The notes beneath the pieces are model-generated. The model was given only the letters and a program-made list of their open reading frames with translations, was not told where the DNA came from and made no database searches. From contig NZ_CP143541.1 in the NCBI RefSeq assembly GCF_040126055.1, positions 3,224,001-3,288,000 of the forward strand: a stretch of DNA of 64,000 bases. The letters run 5' to 3'. Origin of the DNA: Pseudalkalibacillus sp. SCS-8. GTDB lineage: Bacteria > Bacillota > Bacilli > Bacillales > Fictibacillaceae. The position numbers were made by a program, and so were the translations under genes. Shown here piece after piece: positions 43,085-50,768 of this stretch (position 1 is its first letter; the number at the start of each line of letters is the position of its first letter).

Positions 43085-44722
43085 ATGAATCAAGGGAAAG
43101 AAGAAACAGCAGCAACAGTAGAACCATCCTTGCGGCCGAAGAAAAGCAAGAAGCCCATCATCATTTCACTTGCTGTCATCGTCCTGCTCGGAATCAGCGC
43201 AACCGTCTATGCCCTTTTCTTCAGTCCATCGCCGAAAGAAGCGTACTTTTTAGCTGAAAAGAACACGATGGAACAAACAACTGAAGATTTCAGGAACATG
43301 TTTGCGATAAATGAAGACGTGAATAAAAAAGCGTTAGAGGAACCAACTGATACATCTATTGATCTCAGTTTGAAGAGCATCAGCGGCCTTGAAGCGATCG
43401 ACCCGAGCGTTGCAATGTTCAGCCAATTCTTCAACCAGATCAAGTTGAACTTCTCTACAAAAGTTGATCCTACGAACAATGAAGGAGCTGTCGACCTGAA
43501 AGTCGGACTTGGCAGCACGGAAATTTTAAGAGCAGAAGCGTACCAGTCTGAAGAAGTGACAGGTCTGAATGTTCCACTTCTCTACAATAAATATCTTTAC
43601 ATGAACAACTCCGATTTCGGAAAAGTGATGAAAGACATCGATCCGGCCTATAACGGTCCTGAACAAATGGATAACCTGATCAAGCTGCAGCTTGAATCAC
43701 TGCAAAATCAAGAAAAGCTTGAAGAGAAAGGCGAAGAATACGGTGAATTCCTATTCGAGCAAGTAAAAGATGAAAACGTCACAGAAGAAGATGGCGTTAA
43801 GTTTGAAGGCGAATCCTACAAACAACTCACTCTCGAGCTTTCGGAAAAAGAAACGAAAGAGCTGATCAAAGCTTTCATCGAGAAGCTTGAAAAAGATGAA
43901 GAAACACTGGATCTAATCGTTGATATGAGCATGGGCTCCAACCTTTCTACGATGACGATGGATAAAGAAGACATGAAAGCGGAAATCAAAAAAGGGTTGG
44001 ATGAAGCGAAAAAGAATCTTGATAAAGCTGAAATTCCAGATGGCTTCAAGAGTGTCATCCTTGTTGACAGCGACAACCTGATCGTCAAGCGAGACATGAC
44101 GTTCAAGGTGGGTGCCGACAATGAAATCATCAACATGAACATTTCAAACCATGCCCTACGAACAGATGAAGTCATAACGGACGGTAAATGGGAGTTCAAC
44201 GCATACCCAGAAGGCGGAGAGAAGCAGGAATACGTGAAAGTCCTTCTCGAAATGAAGGGTGAAAAGAAAGGCGAAGACGAAATGAAGCGTGACATCACAG
44301 GAACATTCGCCTTTGCTGAGTCCGGTCAAGTGGCAGGCGCAAACCTGAACGCTACGATGACAGGGAAACCGGAAGACATGCGTACAGAATTCGAAATTTC
44401 CGTCGAGAATCCGGTGCAGCAAATCCCACCAGTCAAAGGTCACTTTACACGCGTCGTGACAGATGACCTCGACAATGGACTCTATGCTGCAAAAGGTGAA
44501 TTCGGGCTGGAAGCTGATCCTGGTCTCGGTTCTCCAATCAGCGTCGTATTCGACTATGAATCCAAGACGGCATTCAAGGACGAGTTGAACTTCCCGAATG
44601 TAACCGAAGACGGTGTGAACGTTGCGGAATTGAACGCACAGGAAAAACAAGAACTCATGAGCGAGATCCAAACACGGATCGAAACCATGATGATGAATGG
44701 ACCACAGCTTCCATTCAAATGA
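43085..44722 (+). CDS. Single-pass membrane-anchored extracytoplasmic protein (possible DUF6583 type)
   Basis: A 545-residue protein with a basic cytoplasmic N-terminus (LRPKKSKKPIII), one membrane helix at about 26-46 and a large outer region. The outer part is repetitive in style: amphipathic beta segments ending in acidic loops, with a strongly charged Glu/Lys stretch (about 200-330). It reads like a lipid- or polymer-binding barrel of the LolA/YcdA kind. DUF6583 is my best family recollection but is uncertain. AATAGGAGGAG lies before the ATG. It is followed 75 bp later by the ABC exporter genes on the same strand, so joint expression is possible. Confidence 0.7.
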   Translation: MNQGKEETAATVEPSLRPKKSKKPIIISLAVIVLLGISATVYALFFSPSPKEAYFLAEKNTMEQTTEDFRNMFAINEDVNKKALEEPTDTSIDLSLKSISGLEAIDPSVAMFSQFFNQIKLNFSTKVDPTNNEGAVDLKVGLGSTEILRAEAYQSEEVTGLNVPLLYNKYLYMNNSDFGKVMKDIDPAYNGPEQMDNLIKLQLESLQNQEKLEEKGEEYGEFLFEQVKDENVTEEDGVKFEGESYKQLTLELSEKETKELIKAFIEKLEKDEETLDLIVDMSMGSNLSTMTMDKEDMKAEIKKGLDEAKKNLDKAEIPDGFKSVILVDSDNLIVKRDMTFKVGADNEIINMNISNHALRTDEVITDGKWEFNAYPEGGEKQEYVKVLLEMKGEKKGEDEMKRDITGTFAFAESGQVAGANLNATMTGKPEDMRTEFEISVENPVQQIPPVKGHFTRVVTDDLDNGLYAAKGEFGLEADPGLGSPISVVFDYESKTAFKDELNFPNVTEDGVNVAELNAQEKQELMSEIQTRIETMMMNGPQLPFK

Positions 44723-44796
44723 TGAAGAATTATGGCAAGTGTCCGAGTCTACTCTGCACTTGCCTTCTTTTTACATAATGGTACAGGGGACGAATT

Positions 44797-46005
44797 ATGA
44801 GGGCACTCACACTAGCAAAACAACAACTGAATGACGTTTTCCGCCAACCGATTGCGTGGACAGTCTTATTTGTCATGCCTTTTGCGCTTATCGGTTTCTT
44901 GCTGTACGGTCTCGAACACCTCGTAAAATCCGACTCCCTTCTGCCGCCATTTGAGGTCGCAATCGTTGACGAGGACGATACGTTTGGTACCCGGGTGTTG
45001 ATCCAGGACTTCCAAAGCGATGACGAGCTCGACCAATTGATCACGTTCCGGAAGGTTGATGAGGAAAAAGCGCAAACGCTTTTAAACGAAAACAAAATCG
45101 CAGCGATCCTGAAGGTTCCAGACGGTTTTACAAACGGGATTAAATATGGCGACAACATCCCCGTCACAGTCATCGGCAATGCACAGCGCCCTTTCCAATC
45201 CGCCCTGTTTCTTGAGATGATGAACAGCTCAGCAGATTATGTCAGTGCGGCACAAAGCGGCGTTAACACGATTTACGATTATATGGTCGAGCAAGGATAC
45301 AGCCATGACTACAACATGAAAATCGCCAAACAAATGATCAACGAATTTACAACCATTGCCCTTGACCGAGAAGAAATGTTCATAAAAGAAGACGTAAGAT
45401 CCTTCGAGGGGGTCTCCCCTCTGAACTATTACAGTGTTTCAGGACTGATCTTCCTCCTATTTTTGACCGGTCTCTTTGCGATGAGCTTGACGACCGCAAC
45501 GAACGAAAGGATAGAAGAACGACTCCGAACGTTCGGGGTTACAACGGCCACCCATGTGATGAGCGCATTGTTCATGCTTGTTGTGATTTTGTTCCTGCAG
45601 GCCTTGCTTGTCATCGGAGTGCTGTGGATTTTGACTGATGTAAACGTGTCCGGCCATATCGGCTGGAGCTTTGTGACGGTGATTGCTGCAATCGTCGCCA
45701 TCAGCATCTGGTATACGTTTTTATCGAACCTGCCATTTTCAAAAGGTGTACGGTTCTTCGTTGGATTTGTTGGTATCCTTTTGTTCACGACAGTCGGCAG
45801 CTTGGTCTTCCCAGAATCCTATTACACCGGATTCCTCGATTGGCTCAACCTTTCGACACTGTCCCATTGGATCCATACATCACTCGTTCACTCCGCATTC
45901 ATTGAAAATGAGGATGTGCTCCTCTCGAGTCTTGGGGTTATTGGCGGGATGTCAGGGCTCCTCTTATTCACCGCATTCGTGATGAGGCAGGTGAAGCAGG
46001 GATGA
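44797..46005 (+). CDS. ABC-2 type transporter permease (first subunit)
   Basis: A 402-residue ABC-2 membrane subunit with an N-terminal helix (about 16-36), a large outer domain (about 45-205) and five helices in the C-terminal half (about 210-400). VPDGFTNGIKYGDNIPVTVIGNAQ is typical of the YhgE/Pip-like outer domain of this class. It overlaps the second permease by 4 bp (ATGA), so the two are coupled and form a heterodimer. The substrate is unknown; exporters of this architecture often remove peptides, lipids or antibiotics. Confidence 0.85.
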   Translation: MRALTLAKQQLNDVFRQPIAWTVLFVMPFALIGFLLYGLEHLVKSDSLLPPFEVAIVDEDDTFGTRVLIQDFQSDDELDQLITFRKVDEEKAQTLLNENKIAAILKVPDGFTNGIKYGDNIPVTVIGNAQRPFQSALFLEMMNSSADYVSAAQSGVNTIYDYMVEQGYSHDYNMKIAKQMINEFTTIALDREEMFIKEDVRSFEGVSPLNYYSVSGLIFLLFLTGLFAMSLTTATNERIEERLRTFGVTTATHVMSALFMLVVILFLQALLVIGVLWILTDVNVSGHIGWSFVTVIAAIVAISIWYTFLSNLPFSKGVRFFVGFVGILLFTTVGSLVFPESYYTGFLDWLNLSTLSHWIHTSLVHSAFIENEDVLLSSLGVIGGMSGLLLFTAFVMRQVKQG

Positions 46006-47150
46006 GACTATGGCATTTCATCCGTGCACGCTGGAAAATCATCATCAGTCATCGCTGGCAATTTCTCCTCATGCTACTCGCACCGCTCATCTTCTTTTGG
46101 GGTGCCGAACAGCTGCTTTCAAAGGGCTCTGCCAACCTGAAAGTGCCTGTCATTTTTGTGGCGGAGGAACAGAATGAAACGACAGAAACGATTATCGATC
46201 GTGTCCGAAAAAACGACACCCTGCAGGTTCACGTAAAAGAAAAAGACGAAGCGTTGCAACTGTTAAAACAGAACAAAGCGGAAGCTGCGGTCGTTTTAAC
46301 GGAGGGAATTGAAGAAAAATTGAAGAAGGGCGAAATTAAGGGCGTTGTCCATTTGTACAAAGCCCCGAACGCCATTGCGACCGGTCTTATCCAAGAGTAT
46401 GTGGCAAGCGAAGTGATCCGATTTGCATCCAACGGAAAAGCCGCCACCTATATGGCGCAGGAATATGATGAGGAAAACATGTACGAATACGCTTGGAACT
46501 ATACAGACGAGCAGTGGGAGCCAAAGCCGTTGATGACGGTGGATTACAAGATATCAGGCGAGAAGGAAACGGCTACTCAAACTGAGAAAAACATCACGCC
46601 ACTTCTGTACGGATTGCTAAGCATCTACATCCTGCTCATCAGCTTCTACCATCACACCTGGGTCATGACAGAGCGTGCCAACGGTCTAGCCTCGCGGACA
46701 GGAATGTTCGGGGTGAACCGTTTCACAAGGTATATCGGAAATCTGATCGGGACGATGACGGTCATCATGGTCACCGTTTTACCAGCATCCCTTTACCTGT
46801 TCATTGGGGACGGATCTTTCGTGGAAAACGCGGCACTTTTGGCAGGTTATATCGTCGCCTGCTCTGGCGTCAGCTTTTTGCTTGCCACTCTGTTTACTGG
46901 GATCTCGTTTTACCACCTGGTAGCCGTAGCACTGACCTTTGTTAGCGGATTTCTTGGCGGAAGCTTCGTGAAGCTGAGTGAGTTATCCGATGTGCTCGCG
47001 CGTGCAGCCATCTACACACCTCAGCACTGGTTGCTAAAAGGACTCGGAAGCTCTGGGAATACAACTGAACTTCAACTGCTCCTTCTGATTGGAGCGGGCA
47101 TGATCATTTTAGGATTAGGAATAGGAGCCATACGCCATGATCGAGCTTAG
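46002..47150 (+). CDS. ABC-2 type transporter permease (second subunit)
   Basis: A 382-residue permease with the same plan as its neighbour: a helix at about 18-37, an outer domain (about 42-190), then five to six helices (about 195-380). The two subunits are distantly related to each other, so they probably arose by duplication. The last codons overlap the ATPase gene by 14 bp. With the preceding permease and the following ATPase it forms a complete exporter. The substrate is not determinable from sequence. Confidence 0.85.
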   Translation: MRLWHFIRARWKIIISHRWQFLLMLLAPLIFFWGAEQLLSKGSANLKVPVIFVAEEQNETTETIIDRVRKNDTLQVHVKEKDEALQLLKQNKAEAAVVLTEGIEEKLKKGEIKGVVHLYKAPNAIATGLIQEYVASEVIRFASNGKAATYMAQEYDEENMYEYAWNYTDEQWEPKPLMTVDYKISGEKETATQTEKNITPLLYGLLSIYILLISFYHHTWVMTERANGLASRTGMFGVNRFTRYIGNLIGTMTVIMVTVLPASLYLFIGDGSFVENAALLAGYIVACSGVSFLLATLFTGISFYHLVAVALTFVSGFLGGSFVKLSELSDVLARAAIYTPQHWLLKGLGSSGNTTELQLLLLIGAGMIILGLGIGAIRHDRA

Positions 47151-47844
47151 GAATGTTCATAAACAATACAAACAGAAAAATGTAGTCAAAGGTGTCGAGC
47201 TGATGATTCCACGTGGCGCACGCGTCGGTTTCGTCGGTCCCAATGGTGCAGGAAAGTCCACGCTGATGAAGATGATCGCAACCCTCGTCAAACCGACAGG
47301 TGGGGAAATTTTAGTCGGCGGACAATCCGTTACGCGTAAAAAGAAACAAATACGTAAGCGAATCGGATATGTTCCACAAGACATCGCACTCCACCCGACA
47401 TTGACGGTCAGAGACAACCTCCTTTTCTGGGCGGGAATGGCCCCAGGGTCAGTGCCTGACGAACGGATTCTGAAGCTGCTGGACATGGTCGGCTTGCGCG
47501 AACAGCTGAATAAGCGGGTTGATAAACTGTCCGGCGGGATGCAACGAAAGCTGAACATCATCGTCGCCCTGCTCCATGATCCTGAACTGTTGATCATGGA
47601 CGAACCGACCGTAGGGATCGATATTCCGTCTAAGACGGATATCGTCTCCTTTTTAAAAGCACTGGGACCTGACAAGACGATTCTTTTTTCATCCCATGAC
47701 CTGCAGGAAATCGAGATGCTCTGCCACTATATCTTAGTGCTCGAAGACGGCATCTTACGACATTTCAGCCCGATTCAAGACCTCCCAAACGCGCAGAATC
47801 CGACACAAGAGCTGTTGAAACACTTGCAAATCATACGGAATTGA
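47137..47844 (+). CDS. ABC transporter ATP-binding protein
   Basis: A 235-residue ATPase. Walker A is GPNGAGKST (about 34-42), the signature LSGGMQRKLNI (about 130), Walker B LLIMDEPTVGID, and the H-loop FSSHDL. It resembles CcmA/DrrA-type exporter ATPases. It starts inside the end of the second permease gene. In most such operons the ATPase comes first; here the order is permease-permease-ATPase. No terminator follows until 48083, beyond a palindrome and array 3. Confidence 0.92.
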   Translation: MIELRNVHKQYKQKNVVKGVELMIPRGARVGFVGPNGAGKSTLMKMIATLVKPTGGEILVGGQSVTRKKKQIRKRIGYVPQDIALHPTLTVRDNLLFWAGMAPGSVPDERILKLLDMVGLREQLNKRVDKLSGGMQRKLNIIVALLHDPELLIMDEPTVGIDIPSKTDIVSFLKALGPDKTILFSSHDLQEIEMLCHYILVLEDGILRHFSPIQDLPNAQNPTQELLKHLQIIRN

Positions 47845-47891
47845 GAGCTTCAATTTAGGGAGATAACGAGGCGCGGCAGGCTCTGGGCCGT

Positions 47892-47911
47892 TCAATCAAA
47901 CGTTTGATTGA
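47892..47911. promoter_or_regulatory. Perfect 20-bp palindrome, TetR-operator-like
   Basis: TCAATCAAAC and GTTTGATTGA form a perfect palindrome with no spacer. The core ATCAAACGTTTGAT resembles TetR-family operators, and two near copies occur at 55844-55918. No regulator gene and no promoter are seen beside it, and no T tract follows, so it is not an obvious terminator. Confidence 0.45.
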
Positions 47912-47951
47912 CGACTTTGGCGTGAATGTCGGGAGAGGGTATTTTGTATGG

Positions 47952-48067
47952 ATTCCTGAAAAGTTGAGGGGAATTCCTGAAATGTTGAGCATAATTCCTG
48001 AAAATTGAAGGGAATTCCTGAAAAAGTGAGGGTAATCCCTGAAAATTATGTGCGAATTCCTGAATTC
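47952..48067. repeat. 20-21 bp phased array 3, core ATTCCTGAA (6 units)
   Basis: The CCTGAA part of the core starts at 47955, 47976, 47997, 48017, 48038 and 48059, giving spacings of 21, 21, 20, 21 and 21 bp. The fifth unit reads ATCCCTGAA. Spacers are G/A-rich (AAGTTGAGGGGA, AATTGAAGGGA). It is non-coding and lies between the ABC exporter operon and its terminator. Confidence 0.9.
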
Positions 48068-48082
48068 ATTCAAAAGTTGAGA

Positions 48083-48116
48083 AAAACCACCAGTCAAATC
48101 CGTTGCTGGTGGTTTT
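48083..48116 (+). terminator. Terminator after array 3
   Basis: AAAACCACCAG pairs with CTGGTGGTTTT around TCAAATCCGTTG, followed by CTTTT. It probably ends the ABC exporter transcript, which would then include array 3. Confidence 0.85.
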
Positions 48117-48407
48117 CTTTTCCCTAAGACCTTTCCCCTATATTGATTTTACCTCCACAACAAATCTTCCATTCTTTCGAACTCTTATTTATGTAAACTC
48201 AAATTTTTATTTTTAGATACATGGTCATAATCTCTCACGATTTATCGACAAAGATATGCGTTTCGTGAAGTAGAAAAACGTGAAAGGGTATAGTAAGCAT
48301 TCCACCTTTATACCAGTATTTTACTGAATATTCTTACCATAGTAGTAATATAGGCTATTGGTTTTACCATGGACCTATTTCTAAATAGGTCTAAAGTCTC
48401 TACAAGA
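48117..48407. other. A/T-rich intergenic stretch before the first DUF3846-like gene
   Basis: These 291 bp (part of a spacer longer than 300 bp) have no frame with a ribosome binding site and no repeat or hairpin I would call. Confidence 0.5.
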
Positions 48408-48463
48408 TTCGACAATACTTTCTCGATATATAAATTTACACTAGGGTTAACATCGTTTATAAT
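48408..48463 (+). promoter_or_regulatory. Promoter with upstream Spo0A box for the first DUF3846-like gene
   Basis: TTTACA (48435-48440), 17-bp spacer and TATAAT (48458-48463). Upstream lies TTCGACA (48408-48414), the complement of TGTCGAA, a perfect Spo0A box, within TTCGACAATACTT. The same arrangement at the same distance precedes the paralogue at 50218. Confidence 0.65.
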
Positions 48464-48499
48464 ACTTTTATAGGGGATTTCGAGCGAAAGGTGGGACTA

Positions 48500-48841
48500 A
48501 TGTTGGATGATGTCAATATAACGGTTGTCCTAGTTAAGCTTGGACAGTTGCCACAAACTACAACAATTCAAAATGATTTGAACGCATTTGAAGAGATCGT
48601 GGACGGCCCAGTCAGTGTTGAACGTTTCTTTGTCAGTGGCTATCGTCTTGTTTGCAGTATAGATGAAGGATTTGGTTATGAAGATCGGACCTTACCAACT
48701 GGTACATATTTTGTAGCACGATATCATACAAACTTTGAAAGCATGTCTGTTGAAGAGTGTGAAGAAGTTAAGAAAATCCTAAAAGAACGTGTGAAAAAAC
48801 GCAAGAAAAGTAAAGGGTTGTTCTCCATATTCTCCAAATAG
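48500..48841 (+). CDS. DUF3846-like small protein, paralogue 1
   Basis: A 113-residue cytoplasmic protein starting MLDDVNITVVLVKLGQLP (ATG at 48500, AAAGGTGG 5-8 bases upstream; an in-frame GTG at 48491 overlaps that site). ITVVLVKLGQLPQ, EEIVDGPVSVERFF and GYRLVCSIDEGFG fit the DUF3846 pattern (V-L-V-x-P-G, G-x-I/V-E, L-V-C-N/S-E-x-G). The tail is strongly basic then hydrophobic (VKKRKKSKGLFSIFSK). It is about 60-65% identical by eye to the protein at 50218-50550. Function unknown. DUF3846 is best known from mobile elements, but nothing mobile is visible here. Confidence 0.7.
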   Translation: MLDDVNITVVLVKLGQLPQTTTIQNDLNAFEEIVDGPVSVERFFVSGYRLVCSIDEGFGYEDRTLPTGTYFVARYHTNFESMSVEECEEVKKILKERVKKRKKSKGLFSIFSK

Positions 48842-48844
48842 ATC

Positions 48845-48863
48845 AGCTATCAAATGGATAGCT
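48845..48863 (+). terminator. Terminator of DUF3846-like gene 1
   Basis: AGCTATC pairs with GATAGCT, followed by TTTTTT. Confidence 0.8.
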
Positions 48864-48935
48864 TTTTTATTTTGCGGGACTATTTTCCCTGTCAAAGAGT
48901 GTTTCGTTTACCGAAATAGTTTTAATTTCATATAA

Positions 48936-48961
48936 AAAAGCTACCTAAAAAGGTAGCTTTT
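48936..48961. terminator. Second hairpin terminator
   Basis: AAAAGCTACCT pairs with AGGTAGCTTTT around AAAA; bidirectional A/T tracts. Confidence 0.7.
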
Positions 48962-48989
48962 CTTGTTAGTCATACGTTTTAAGATCAAA

Positions 48990-49052
48990 AAGTGTCAGGT
49001 ACTTTTAAAGGAGCCTTGGGTACCAACGGGTCCATAAAAGTGCCTGACACTT
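48990..49052. repeat. GTGTCTGACAC-type inverted repeat element 3
   Basis: AAGTGTCAGGTACTTTTA and TAAAAGTGCCTGACACTT form 18-bp inverted ends with one mismatch around a 27-bp middle. It belongs to the same family as the elements at 40205-40263 and 40671-40800. Confidence 0.85.
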
Positions 49053-49076
49053 CTGCGTTGCTTCGAAGCACGAAAG

Positions 49077-49104
49077 AGCCCTCCAGACAAAAGTCTGGAG
49101 GGCT
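49077..49104 (-). terminator. Terminator of the SGNH hydrolase gene
   Basis: AGCCCTCCAGA pairs with TCTGGAGGGCT around CAAAAG, flanked by A and T tracts. Confidence 0.9.
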
Positions 49105-49115
49105 TTTCTCGCAAT

Positions 49116-49931
49116 CTATTTTCCTGTGAAGTAGTTGATGATGTATTCGGCCCAAAGTTTGTTTCCTTCATCGTTTGGTCCTTCGAGCTCTACAAGATAT
49201 TTCTTGATTTCTTCATCGTCTGTGTCCGGCCAGTTTTCCCAATGATCAAGGTAGGTTACTCCGTTTTCTTCAGCATATTCCTGTAACATGCTCACTTGAG
49301 TTCCATACACTGTCGGTTGATAAATTGGATGAGGTGGCTGAACCATGAAGATGATGTCTTCATTCGCATCTTCAAAGCTCCTTTTTAGGATTCTTACACT
49401 TCCAATAGAATGCTCTGGGTTGACGTCACCATTATCATTCATCAAGAATGGCTCAAGGAGAACCATATCCGGCTTCCCTTCAATAATGTCGTACATTCTT
49501 TGTTCCACCCTGGCATGAATGGAAAATTGATCTCCAAAACTATGATTCTGAATCAGGAAGACGCCTTCTCCGTATGCTTCATCCAATCCAGCTTGAACGA
49601 GTCCTGGCCAAGGGTTTGACCCCATTTTTTGAGCTCCGGATCCGATCACGGCCACTTCTACAGATTCACCGGCTTTTACAGCTGCTTTTACAACGGCTGC
49701 TGCTTCATCCGTCAGGTTTTTCGTCAGTTCATCTATGTTTCTTTGTTGTTGTTCATCTTCAGTATCTTCATTATCTGTACTTTCAGCTGCCTGATTTTCA
49801 TTTTCATCCGCACTTACTTCATCATTCGCTGAAACAATAGTATTGCTGATTTTGTTTTTCCAATGGATATGACCAAAAATAATTGCTGCTACCGACAACA
49901 GAATGGTGGTTATGTACAAAAACTTTTTCAT
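49116..49931 (-). CDS. Membrane-anchored SGNH/GDSL-type hydrolase
   Basis: A 271-residue protein from ATG at 49931 (GAAGGGGG lies 5 bases upstream); codons back to 49991 are open but unsupported. There is one anchor helix (about 4-20), then an acidic linker rich in Glu/Asp/Asn/Gln (30-65) and an SGNH domain (about 85-271). VAVIGSGAQKMG stands for block I, with serine where GDS is usual. PDMVLLEPFLMND covers block III, and the block V region near EGPNDEGNKLWAEYI has Asp but no clear D-x-x-H, so catalysis is uncertain. Such proteins deacylate lipids or polysaccharides. It is a lone gene. Confidence 0.8.
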   Translation of the reverse strand: MKKFLYITTILLSVAAIIFGHIHWKNKISNTIVSANDEVSADENENQAAESTDNEDTEDEQQQRNIDELTKNLTDEAAAVVKAAVKAGESVEVAVIGSGAQKMGSNPWPGLVQAGLDEAYGEGVFLIQNHSFGDQFSIHARVEQRMYDIIEGKPDMVLLEPFLMNDNGDVNPEHSIGSVRILKRSFEDANEDIIFMVQPPHPIYQPTVYGTQVSMLQEYAEENGVTYLDHWENWPDTDDEEIKKYLVELEGPNDEGNKLWAEYIINYFTGK

Positions 49932-50118
49932 TTTTTCCCCCTTCTTTTCGACAATTCTCTCCCCTATTTTATCACATTTATTTTGCATCATATATCATAA
50001 TTTGTCAAAAAACACCACACACTTTTGTCACATGACATCAACTCTTGTAAAAATAACGCATCACGACAATGGAACTATTTATTCAGCACTGTTGATTGGG
50101 TCTAAAGGCTCGTGTCTG

Positions 50119-50174
50119 TTCGACAATATTTGTGCGTAATAACGATTTACTCGCATCAAATTGTTCTGTATAAT
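50119..50174 (+). promoter_or_regulatory. Promoter with upstream Spo0A box for the second DUF3846-like gene
   Basis: TTTACT (50146-50151), a 17-bp spacer and TATAAT (50169-50174). TTCGACA (50119-50125) within TTCGACAATATTT gives a perfect Spo0A box on the minus strand, starting 27 bp before the -35 hexamer, exactly as in the paralogue. Confidence 0.65.
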
Positions 50175-50217
50175 GAACTTTATATAGAAAATATTGGCAA
50201 AGGCGGTGCTTTTCTTA

Positions 50218-50550
50218 GTGGATGAAAATAAGATTATGGTTGTACTTGTAAAGCCCGGTCAGACCCCCCAATCGGTTTACATCCCGAATGATCTCGCACA
50301 TTTTGAAGAGCTTGTCGACGGTCCCGCCAGTGTTGAACGTTTTTTCATAAGCGGATACCGTTTGGTTTGCAGTGTCGATGAGGGGTACGGTTACGAAGAG
50401 AAACGGACATTCCCAAATGGTACATTCTTCATCGCACGATATCATACCTCGTTTGAAGATATGTCCATTGAAGAAGCTGAGGAAATTAAGAAATTGCTGA
50501 AATCACGACCGAAGAAACGTAAGAAAAAGGGACTTTTGGGCTTATTTTAA
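50218..50550 (+). CDS. DUF3846-like small protein, paralogue 2
   Basis: About 110 residues from GTG at 50218; the site AAGGCGGTG lies 9-11 bases upstream, and an in-frame TTG at 50194 is an alternative start (118 residues). VVLVKPGQTPQSVYIPND, FEELVDGPASVERFF and SGYRLVCSVDEGYG fit DUF3846. The C-terminus is basic then hydrophobic (RPKKRKKKGLLGLF) as in paralogue 1. The shared promoter architecture and protein similarity indicate duplication of the whole unit. Function unknown; the basic-hydrophobic tail suggests membrane or nucleic acid contact. Confidence 0.68.
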   Translation: MDENKIMVVLVKPGQTPQSVYIPNDLAHFEELVDGPASVERFFISGYRLVCSVDEGYGYEEKRTFPNGTFFIARYHTSFEDMSIEEAEEIKKLLKSRPKKRKKKGLLGLF

Positions 50551-50562
50551 AAAATGTATCCC

Positions 50563-50592
50563 AACAGATCTCACCACCCCCAGAGGTCTGTT
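50563..50592 (+). terminator. Terminator of DUF3846-like gene 2
   Basis: AACAGATCTC pairs with GAGGTCTGTT (one wobble), followed by TTTTT. Confidence 0.85.
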
Positions 50593-50599
50593 TTTTACA

Positions 50600-50651
50600 A
50601 AAAAAGAGGCATCCGCTCACCTACTAAGGTGATTGGGATTACCTCTTTTTT
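50600..50651. terminator. Long hairpin between DUF3846-like gene 2 and the lyase gene
   Basis: AAAAAAGAGG pairs with CCTCTTTTTT with an inner CACC/GGTG stem. It could terminate in either direction. Confidence 0.6.
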
Positions 50652-50708
50652 CTTTATTTATTAGAACTGACCGAAGTGACATTCTTTTCCCGATACTTCA
50701 TATACAAT

Positions 50709-50737
50709 AGAAGAAAGACACTTGCTGTCTTTCTTCT
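50709..50737 (-). terminator. Terminator of the argininosuccinate-lyase-like gene
   Basis: AGAAGAAAGACA pairs with TGTCTTTCTTCT (12 bp) around CTTGC. It lies 31 bp after the stop. Confidence 0.75.
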
Positions 50738-50768
50738 CGCATTCCTTAAAATGCTTTACTAACCCGCC

